From: Limivivens sp034101475
GTDB taxonomy: Bacteria > Bacillota > Clostridia > Lachnospirales > Lachnospiraceae
DNA: 18,396 bases
Assembly (NCBI GenBank): GCA_034101475.1
Contig: JAXEJQ010000016.1
Span: forward strand, 1 to 18,396
Reading direction: 5' to 3'
Made by a program: the position numbers and the translations under genes. Positions 13,031 to 18,396 of this stretch are shown here, in pieces; the first letter of the stretch is position 1, and each line of letters begins with the position of its first letter. The notes beneath the pieces are model-generated. The model did no database searches. It saw only the letters and a program-made list of their open reading frames with translations, and had not been told where the DNA came from.

Positions 13031-14080
13031 ATGACATTAGAGGAAGCGCTGAAGGCTGTGAGAAAGCCTGACGAAGAAGCGATGGCACAGTGTCAGAAAC
13101 GCTGGGACAGTATTGCAAAGCCCCTGCACAGCCTTGGCAAGCTGGAGGATTATCTGATTAAAATTGCCGGGATTACCGGAACCAGCAGGATCTGCCTGGA
13201 TAAAAAAGCTCTGATTACCATGTGTGCCGATAACGGCGTGGTAGAGGAGGGAGTCACTCAGACAGGCCAGGAGGTGACTGCGATCGTTACGGAGAATTTT
13301 CTGAACGGACAGGCGACGGCCGCTGTTTTATGCCGGAAAACAGGTGCAGATATTTTCCCGGTGGATATCGGTGTTGCCAGCGATACCCATGCAATCAACC
13401 GAAAAATTGCTTATGGAACAAAGAATATGACCAAGGGACCGGCCATGACCCGGGATGAAGCCGTGCGCGCCCTGGAAGTGGGTATCAATATGGCTGTGGA
13501 GCTGAAGGAAAAAGGCTATCAGATCCTGGCTACCGGGGAAATGGGCATCGGAAATACCACCACCAGCAGTGCGCTGGCAGCCGTTTTTCTGAACAAATCA
13601 CCGGAAGAGGTGACAGGCAGAGGCGCCGGGTTGAGTTCAGAAGGGTTAAACCGGAAAATTGAGGCGATCCGAAAGGCTATTGCGGTCAATCAGCCAGACC
13701 CCGCTGACGGAGTGGATGTGCTGGCGAAGGTGGGCGGATTTGATCTGGCAGGGATGGCAGGCGTCTTCCTCGGCGGCGCGGCAGTGGGGATTCCGGTGGT
13801 TATAGACGGTTTTATCTCTGTGGCAGCAGCGCTGGCAGCCGCTGTGATCTGCCCGGAATCCAAAGGCTGTATGCTGGCTTCCCACATATCTAGGGAGCCC
13901 GGGGCGAAAATGATTTTGGATGCCCTGGGGATGGAAGGCGCACTGAACTGCGGCATGTGTCTGGGAGAGGGCACCGGAGCGGTGACGCTGTTCCCGATTC
14001 TGGATATTGCCTGCACCGTTTACAATACCATGAGTACCTTTGAGGATATTCATGTGGATCAGTATGAGGAGCTTGCCTGA
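13031..14080 (+). CDS. cobT: Nicotinate-nucleotide-dimethylbenzimidazole phosphoribosyltransferase
   Basis: 349 aa, full length. CobT transfers ribose phosphate from nicotinate mononucleotide to the lower-ligand base, giving the alpha-ribotide used in the nucleotide loop of cobamides. The family signature GEMGIGNTTTSSA is at 169-181, with E170. The C-terminal GEGTGAVTLFPIL carries E313, matching the catalytic base (E317 in the Salmonella enzyme). A glycine-rich GGFDLAGMAGVFLGGA lies between them. AAAGGAG lies about 8 bases before ATG 13031. It heads the operon cobT-cobU-cobS. The lower-ligand base it uses in this organism cannot be read from the sequence; relatives use benzimidazoles or phenolics. 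Confidence 0.97.
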   Translation: MTLEEALKAVRKPDEEAMAQCQKRWDSIAKPLHSLGKLEDYLIKIAGITGTSRICLDKKALITMCADNGVVEEGVTQTGQEVTAIVTENFLNGQATAAVLCRKTGADIFPVDIGVASDTHAINRKIAYGTKNMTKGPAMTRDEAVRALEVGINMAVELKEKGYQILATGEMGIGNTTTSSALAAVFLNKSPEEVTGRGAGLSSEGLNRKIEAIRKAIAVNQPDPADGVDVLAKVGGFDLAGMAGVFLGGAAVGIPVVIDGFISVAAALAAAVICPESKGCMLASHISREPGAKMILDALGMEGALNCGMCLGEGTGAVTLFPILDIACTVYNTMSTFEDIHVDQYEELA

Positions 14081-14104
14081 GCGCGGCTCACAGTGGAGGA
14101 TAGC

Positions 14105-14635
14105 ATGTTTCTGGTTGTGACAGGCGGAAGCGGAAGCGGGAAATCCGCTTTTGCGGAAGATCAGGTATTAAAGCTCGGTGACCGAAGGCGTATTTACATT
14201 GCCACCATGATGTGTTTTGACGAAGAAAGCAAAAAAAGGGTGGCACGTCACCGGGAAATGCGAAAAAATAAGAAATTTGAAACGCTGGAATGCTACACAG
14301 GTCTGGAATCCGTATCCGTCCCGGAAGGGAGTGTAGTCCTGCTGGAATGTATGTCAAATCTGACTGCCAATGAAATTTATGCTCCGGGGGGTGCCGGAGA
14401 AAACACCGTGGCTGCCGTTCTGAGAGGGATACGCCGGATCCGTTCTCAGGCGGCCCATCTGGTCGTCGTGACCAATGAGATCTTTTCAGACGGAACGGTC
14501 TATGATCCGGAAACGACCGGTTATCTGCAGAAGCTTGGCAGAATCAATCAGGAGATGGTCCGCCTTGCTGACCAGGCAGTGGAGGTTGTTTACGGCATTC
14601 CCGTGTATCTGAAAGGGGAGGAGTACGCGTCATGA
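14105..14635 (+). CDS. cobU: Adenosylcobinamide kinase / adenosylcobinamide-phosphate guanylyltransferase
   Basis: 176 aa. CobU phosphorylates adenosylcobinamide and then forms GDP-cobinamide. The P-loop GGSGSGKS is at residues 7-14. RVARHREMR contains H49, the expected guanylylated His (H46 in Salmonella CobU). ECMSNLTANE and VVTNEIFSDG follow. The usual NEVGxGIVP is changed to NEIFSDGTVYDPE, a visible divergence. A GTG at 14093 is open, but ATG 14105 lies 5 bases after GGAGG (14095-14099) and begins directly with MFLVVTGG, as usual for the family. Its TGA overlaps the cobS ATG by four bases (ATGA), indicating translational coupling. Confidence 0.95.
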   Translation: MFLVVTGGSGSGKSAFAEDQVLKLGDRRRIYIATMMCFDEESKKRVARHREMRKNKKFETLECYTGLESVSVPEGSVVLLECMSNLTANEIYAPGGAGENTVAAVLRGIRRIRSQAAHLVVVTNEIFSDGTVYDPETTGYLQKLGRINQEMVRLADQAVEVVYGIPVYLKGEEYAS

Positions 14636-15402
14636 ATCTGATACGCAGCTTTTTTATTGCCTTTTCCATGTATTCCAAGATTCCGATGCCCAGAACGGAG
14701 TGGACAAAGGAAGCCATGAAGTATGCCATGTGTTTCTTCCCACTGATCGGGGTGGTGATCGGAGGCGTAATGATGCTCTGGGCCTGTTTCGGGTCCAGAC
14801 TGTTTGGCTGGGACAGCCTGTTTTTTACAGCCGTTTGCGTCCTGATTCCGGTGGCGGTTACCGGAGGAATTCACCTGGATGGTCTGCTGGATACGGCGGA
14901 TGCCCTGAGCTCCTATAAACCCATGGAACAGAAGCTGGAGATTCTGAAGGATTCCCATGCCGGTGCCTTTGCCATCATCATCGGCATCTGCTATTTTGTC
15001 GCGGATCTTGGCATTTATTCAGAACTGACAATGGAGGCGGTCCCGGTTCTGGCCCTGAGCTTTCTGCTGTCCAGAGCATTCAGCGGTCTGGCCATCGTAA
15101 CCTTTCGAATGGCAAAAAATACCGGACTGGCGGCGACTTTTTCTGATATGGCTGTAAAAGGCCGGGTAAAAATCACCATGCTTTGCTATATTGTTGTGGT
15201 GACAGGACTGATGATTGTCCTTCATCCCGGACTTGGCACTGCCGCTTTTGCAGCGGCCCTTGTGTCCTTTTTCGGATACCGTCATATGGCTTACAGTAAA
15301 TTTGGTGGAATTACCGGAGATCTGGCAGGTTTTTATCTGCAGATCTGCGAGCTTCTGATGGCGGCAGTGATTATTTTAGGTGCGCGTCTGATGGGCGCTT
15401 AA
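14632..15402 (+). CDS. cobS: Adenosylcobinamide-GDP ribazoletransferase (cobalamin synthase)
   Basis: 256 aa, multi-pass membrane protein. CobS joins GDP-cobinamide and alpha-ribazole (phosphate) in the membrane as the last assembly step. The signature HLDGLLDTADAL is at residues 81-92, and SHAGAFAII follows. Hydrophobic helices are found near the N-terminus (ATG then IRSFFIAFSMYSKIPMP), at 38-60, and through the C-terminal half, including SFLLSRAFSGLAIV and the final LLMAAVIILGARLM. It overlaps cobU by four bases and is followed after 13 bases by the CobU-like gene. Confidence 0.96.
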   Translation: MNLIRSFFIAFSMYSKIPMPRTEWTKEAMKYAMCFFPLIGVVIGGVMMLWACFGSRLFGWDSLFFTAVCVLIPVAVTGGIHLDGLLDTADALSSYKPMEQKLEILKDSHAGAFAIIIGICYFVADLGIYSELTMEAVPVLALSFLLSRAFSGLAIVTFRMAKNTGLAATFSDMAVKGRVKITMLCYIVVVTGLMIVLHPGLGTAAFAAALVSFFGYRHMAYSKFGGITGDLAGFYLQICELLMAAVIILGARLMGA

Positions 15403-15415
15403 TAGGGAGGAATCT

Positions 15416-15802
15416 ATGAAACTGATTATTGGCGGAGCCTGCCAGGGAAAGCTTGCCTATGCCTGCCGTCTCACCGGCTGGGAACCAGAAGCTTTTGCTG
15501 ACGGGCATTCCTGTGAATTTGAGGAGCTCGATACCTGCAGGGGGATGTATGGATTTCATGAATATCTCCGGCGGATGCTTTCAGAAGGACGTGATCTTTC
15601 CGGCCTGGCAGAGCGTATTTTCAAAAAAAATCCGGACGTAGTCCTGATTTCCAATGAAGTAGGTTACGGTGTCGTGCCGGTGGATGCTTTTGAGCGCCAG
15701 TACCGGGAGGTCTGCGGACGCGTCTGCTGTGCGCTGACGGCAAAGGCCTCGGAGGTGCATCGGGTCATCTGCGGTGTCGGGATGGTGATAAAGCATGAAT
15801 AG
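15416..15802 (+). CDS. Short CobU-like protein with a degenerate P-loop
   Basis: 128 aa. It resembles CobU at both ends but is about 50 residues shorter than the neighbour at 14105. The N-terminus MKLIIGGACQGKLAYA has GGxxxGK, but the usual Ser/Thr after Lys is Leu. The C-terminal half has VLISNEVGYGVVPVDAFERQYREVCGRV (about 76-103), the classic CobU NEVGxGIVP segment, with N80-E81-V82. The middle region with the guanylylated His (RVxxHRxxR) is missing. It cannot therefore be a normal bifunctional CobU. It may supply the NEVG part that the first CobU has lost, be a regulatory subunit, or have another cobinamide-related role. GGGAGGA precedes ATG 15416, and its end overlaps the next gene by 8 bases, so it is kept in the operon. 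Confidence 0.8.
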   Translation: MKLIIGGACQGKLAYACRLTGWEPEAFADGHSCEFEELDTCRGMYGFHEYLRRMLSEGRDLSGLAERIFKKNPDVVLISNEVGYGVVPVDAFERQYREVCGRVCCALTAKASEVHRVICGVGMVIKHE

Positions 15803-16382
15803 CCGGATTCTTCTGATCCGCCACTCCAAAACGGCGGGGAATCTCAGAGGGAATTACATCGGCGTAACGGATGAGCCGCTCTGCCCGGAGGGAATTCTCC
15901 TTCTGAAACGGAAAAGGTTTCCGACAGTGGAAAAGGTTTATGTCAGTCCTCTGAAGCGCTGCACGGAAACTGCAGAGATTCTCTGGCCAGGAATTTCCAC
16001 GGAAAGAGTGACAGAACTCCGGGAATGTAATTTCGGAGATTTTGAAAACAAAAATTATAAGGATCTGGACGGAAATCCGGATTACCAGGCATGGATTGAC
16101 AGCCAGGGAACCCTGCCTTTTCCAAATGGAGAAAGTCAGCAGGCGTTTCGGAAGCGGTGCTGCCTGGGATTTGAGCTGATTGCGCAGGATGTTCTGCAAA
16201 ACGGGCTGAAAAAGGCGGCAGTGGTATGTCACGGCGGAACCATTATGAGCATTCTGGAAGCTTACGGAATGCCTGTACGGCCTTTTTATGACTGGCAGGT
16301 TCCGAACGGAAGAGGTTTCTGGACGGAGCTGCCGGAAAACTGGAAACCCGGAGAACGGATCAGCGTTCTGGAAAAAGTCTGA
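15795..16382 (+). CDS. cobC: Histidine phosphatase family protein, probable CobC-type alpha-ribazole phosphatase
   Basis: 195 aa. Histidine phosphatases form a phospho-His intermediate. Here the RHG motif reads R9-H10-S-K-T, with H10 as the nucleophile and Ser in place of the usual Gly. SPLKRCTETAEI follows near 52-63, and VCHGGT carries the second His, H146. Family members in cobalamin operons dephosphorylate alpha-ribazole 5'-phosphate (or the cobalamin phosphate). The place right after cobT-U-S and the 8-base overlap with the previous gene support that role, but the family is broad, so the symbol rests on context. Start ATG 15795 is the first in frame. No terminator is seen before the next promoter at 16398. 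Confidence 0.88.
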   Translation: MNSRILLIRHSKTAGNLRGNYIGVTDEPLCPEGILLLKRKRFPTVEKVYVSPLKRCTETAEILWPGISTERVTELRECNFGDFENKNYKDLDGNPDYQAWIDSQGTLPFPNGESQQAFRKRCCLGFELIAQDVLQNGLKKAAVVCHGGTIMSILEAYGMPVRPFYDWQVPNGRGFWTELPENWKPGERISVLEKV

Positions 16383-16397
16383 TCTTCGAACATATGG

Positions 16398-16426
16398 TTG
16401 CATTTTCAAAGTGCCTGTGTTATGAT
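16398..16426 (+). promoter_or_regulatory. Predicted sigma-A promoter before the NusG-II/Gx/ruvAB unit
   Basis: TTGCAT (16398-16403), 17-base spacer, TATGAT (16421-16426), with an extended TGT before the -10. It lies 16 bases after the phosphatase stop, giving a leader of about 60 bases. Confidence 0.65.
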
Positions 16427-16492
16427 GAAACCGTCCATCGATGCCAGTGTACCAGGCTCCTTTGTCAGGCAGCTCACAGAATGGAGAAGTCT

Positions 16493-16846
16493 ATGAAACG
16501 AAGTGACCGGCTGCTTGCGGCAGGGATTTTTCTCTGTGCGCTGGGGCTTTTTGCGGGGCTTTTTCTGCTTCGAAGACCGGGCAGCCAGGCTGAGATTCTG
16601 ATTGACGGTCAGTCTTTTGGGATTTACAGCCTGCAGGATTCCCGGGTGATTGATACTGGGACCGGAAATCGTCTGGAGATTCGGGATGGTACGATCCGGA
16701 TGATCTGGGCGGACTGTCCGGATGAACTCTGTTTGCATCAGAAGGCAGCCAGCCGTACCGGGGAAAACATTGTCTGCCTTCCTCATAAGCTGGTTGTCCG
16801 GATTCTTTCCGGAGAAGAAGCCGAATATGACAGTATTTCCGGATAG
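16493..16846 (+). CDS. NusG domain II-containing membrane-anchored protein
   Basis: 117 aa. A single N-terminal hydrophobic helix (about 8-26, LLAAGIFLCALGLFAGLFLL) is followed by an extracytoplasmic domain with IRMIWADCPDELCLHQ and NIVCLPHKLVVRI. These are hallmarks of the small NusG-domain-II family common in Firmicutes; CPxxxC and the following Cys may be redox-active or metal-binding. An upstream in-frame ATG at 16394 exists, but it lies before the predicted promoter. ATG 16493 is preferred, with GGAGAAG just upstream. In many Firmicutes this family sits next to a Gx-transporter gene, as here (10 bases downstream). Exact function is unknown. Confidence 0.85.
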   Translation: MKRSDRLLAAGIFLCALGLFAGLFLLRRPGSQAEILIDGQSFGIYSLQDSRVIDTGTGNRLEIRDGTIRMIWADCPDELCLHQKAASRTGENIVCLPHKLVVRILSGEEAEYDSISG

Positions 16847-16855
16847 GAGGGACGC

Positions 16856-17350
16856 ATGAAAAGAAAGACGGCATTTCTGGGTGTGATGACGGCACTTGCC
16901 CTGATTTTTTCTTATGTGGAGTCGCTGATTCCCGTTCCGATTCCCGTACCTGGCATCAAGCTGGGACTGGCGAACCTGATGGTGGTGCTTTTGCTCTATC
17001 TGGTGAATGCCAGGGAAGCGATTCTTCTGAATCTGATTCGTGTGGTCCTGTCCGGATTCCTGTTTGGAAGCCTTTCGTCTATTCTTTACAGTCTGGCAGG
17101 GGCTGTTTTCAGCTTTCTGGTTATGGTCTTTCTGAAAAAGACGGGGCTCTTTTCCCCGGTGGGAGTCAGTATAGCCGGAGGCACTGCCCATAATCTCGGA
17201 CAGATTCTGGTGGCGGCGCTGATTCTGGAGAGCGCCGACCTGTTTTTTTATGCGCCGGTACTGATGATTACCGGAGAGGTTACCGGTTTTTTGATTGGAA
17301 TAACGGCGGGAGAGATTCTGAAGCGCCTGCCAAAGGAGAGAAACGAATGA
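16856..17350 (+). CDS. Gx transporter family / heptaprenyl diphosphate synthase component I-like protein
   Basis: 164 aa, about five membrane helices. The family signature IPVPGIKLGLANL lies near 27-39. The fold resembles the S components of ECF transporters. It is often annotated as heptaprenyl diphosphate synthase component I, but its role is not firmly known; transport of a small hydrophobic molecule is an alternative. AGGAGG (16845-16850) overlaps the previous stop and serves ATG 16856. Its TGA overlaps the ruvA ATG (ATGA), so the downstream recombination genes are translationally coupled to it. Confidence 0.88.
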   Translation: MKRKTAFLGVMTALALIFSYVESLIPVPIPVPGIKLGLANLMVVLLLYLVNAREAILLNLIRVVLSGFLFGSLSSILYSLAGAVFSFLVMVFLKKTGLFSPVGVSIAGGTAHNLGQILVAALILESADLFFYAPVLMITGEVTGFLIGITAGEILKRLPKERNE

Positions 17351-17961
17351 TAGCATATGTAAAGGGAGAGGTTGTCCGTCTGACGGAGAGTGCTGTGATT
17401 CTGGATGTGAATCAGATTGGATATCGTGTTTTTATTACCGGGCGTGATGCGGGCAGGATGCCGGCGGCAGGCTCGGTGGTAAAACTTCATACCTACCTGA
17501 ATGTAAAGGAAGATTTGATGCAGCTGTACGGATTTCTGGATCCGGATGATCTGGAGGTATTCCGCCTGCTCCTGAATGTGAGCGGCATCGGCCCCAAGGC
17601 TGCACAGGGTGTCCTGACTGCACTGGCAGCGGACGATCTGCGCTTTGCGATCCTTTCTGACGATGTGAAAACCATTTCGAAGGCTCCCGGAATCGGCGGG
17701 AAAACGGCAAAAAAGCTGATTCTGGAACTGAAGGATAAGTTCAGCCTGGAGGATGCCTTTGAGCAGAAGCTGGCTCATGGGGAGGAGGCTGTGACTTCCG
17801 GTGCCATGAACGACGCTCGTTCCGAAGCGGTACAGGCGCTGACTGCACTGGGGTATTCGGCTTCCGACGCTTTAAAGGCAGTCAAAAATGCAGATACGAC
17901 GGACGAGATGACCACAGAGGAGGTTCTGAAGGCGGCGCTGAAGCAGATGGCTTTTTTATAA
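17347..17961 (+). CDS. ruvA: Holliday junction branch migration protein RuvA
   Basis: 204 aa. RuvA binds four-way junctions and loads the RuvB motor. The OB-fold N-terminus (MIAYVKGEVVRLTESAVILDVNQIGYRVF) is followed by two helix-hairpin-helix motifs, VSGIGPKAAQGVL (about 78-90) and APGIGGKTAKKLILELKDK (about 115-133). A C-terminal RuvB-contact domain (SEAVQALTALGYSASDALKAV) completes it. It overlaps the upstream gene by four bases and lies 24 bases before ruvB. No ruvC is seen in the window. Confidence 0.98.
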   Translation: MIAYVKGEVVRLTESAVILDVNQIGYRVFITGRDAGRMPAAGSVVKLHTYLNVKEDLMQLYGFLDPDDLEVFRLLLNVSGIGPKAAQGVLTALAADDLRFAILSDDVKTISKAPGIGGKTAKKLILELKDKFSLEDAFEQKLAHGEEAVTSGAMNDARSEAVQALTALGYSASDALKAVKNADTTDEMTTEEVLKAALKQMAFL

Positions 17962-17985
17962 AAGAAAAAGGAGCAGAGAAGGATC

Positions 17986-18396
17986 ATGGGAAAACGGATT
18001 ATCACCACAGAGGCTATGGAGGAGGATTCCCGGTCGGAAGCCAGCCTTCGTCCTCAGACTCTGGACGAGTATATCGGTCAGGAAAAGGCCAAGAGCAATT
18101 TAAAAATTTATATTGAAGCTGCCAGACAGCGGGGTGATTCTCTGGACCATGTCTTATTTTACGGCCCTCCGGGACTTGGAAAAACCACTCTGGCCGGGAT
18201 TATTGCCAATGAGATGGGTGTCAATCTGAAGGTGACCTCCGGGCCGGCCATTGAAAAGCCGGGGGAGATGGCAGCGATTCTGAACAGCCTCCAGGAGGGA
18301 GACGTTCTGTTCGTGGATGAAATTCACCGCCTGAACCGACAGGTAGAGGAAGTGCTCTACCCGGCGATGGAGGATTTTGCCATTGACATTGTGATC
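17986..18396 (+). CDS. ruvB: Holliday junction branch migration ATPase RuvB (5' part; cut by the window edge)
   Basis: The first 137 residues are present. RuvB is a hexameric AAA+ motor that drives branch migration with RuvA. Walker A GPPGLGKT is at 60-67 and Walker B DEIH at 111-114. The conserved LRPQTLDEYIGQEKAK near 21-36 is the usual RuvB N-terminal box. AGAAGGA lies just before ATG 17986. The frame runs open to the last base, so about 200 C-terminal residues, including the DNA-binding winged helix, are outside the window. Confidence 0.98.
   Translation, partial: MGKRIITTEAMEEDSRSEASLRPQTLDEYIGQEKAKSNLKIYIEAARQRGDSLDHVLFYGPPGLGKTTLAGIIANEMGVNLKVTSGPAIEKPGEMAAILNSLQEGDVLFVDEIHRLNRQVEEVLYPAMEDFAIDIVI

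Noticed and set aside
1..18396. CRISPR arrays, tRNA or rRNA genes, phage or transposase genes
   Set aside because: No regularly spaced repeats, no tRNA or rRNA-like segments and no transposase or integrase proteins were seen on either strand.

Overview
The window looks like the chromosome of a spore-forming, anaerobic Clostridia member, most likely Lachnospiraceae (Blautia-like). The evidence is spoIVA with a sigma-E-type promoter, strong AGGAGG ribosome sites, consensus sigma-A promoters, choline-binding-type wall repeats, and a corrinoid/tetrahydrofolate one-carbon gene set typical of acetogens or methyl-group users. The genus is inferred from gene content, not from a search.

Region 1 (1-4366, + strand) is a one-carbon operon. 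It holds the tail of an unidentified gene, a RACE-type corrinoid reductive activator with an N-terminal 2Fe-2S domain, a DUF3786 protein, a formimidoyl-THF cyclodeaminase/methenyl-THF cyclohydrolase (FchA family) and FolD, then a terminator. FolD lacks the Lys and Gln needed for cyclohydrolase activity, so FchA and FolD probably split the two reactions. A small membrane protein (4421-4939) follows with its own terminator.

Region 2 (4981-8628) is a divergent pair of units. On the minus strand lie a corrinoid protein, a Cys-rich DUF2284 protein and a second corrinoid protein. On the plus strand is a PucR/CdaR-type regulator. The shared 160-bp intergenic region holds both promoters and a perfect palindrome over the regulator's -10. 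No methyltransferase lies in the window, so the substrate of the corrinoid proteins is unknown.

Region 3 (8629-11400) has a 330-bp stretch without a gene, then a consensus promoter, a complete cobalamin riboswitch aptamer and an intrinsic terminator with no convincing gene between them. Next come a sigma-E-like promoter and spoIVA. After spoIVA there is a repeat-rich segment with 10-bp inverted ends, a 30-bp direct duplication, a 13-bp perfect hairpin and a 17-bp inverted repeat built on AACCGGCCGGTT. This leads into the promoter of a secreted wall-binding protein (11401-12831).

Region 4 (12947-16382) is a cobalamin nucleotide-loop operon: cobT, cobU, cobS, a short CobU-like protein and a CobC-like phosphatase. 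It has a consensus sigma-A promoter but no riboswitch. Region 5 (16398-18396) is a NusG-domain-II protein, a Gx/HepS-I-like membrane protein, ruvA and the start of ruvB.

The theme is corrinoid metabolism: cofactor completion (cobTUSC), corrinoid carriers, their reductive activator, and folate enzymes that take the methyl group onward. The most unusual item is the free-standing cobalamin riboswitch in front of the sporulation gene.
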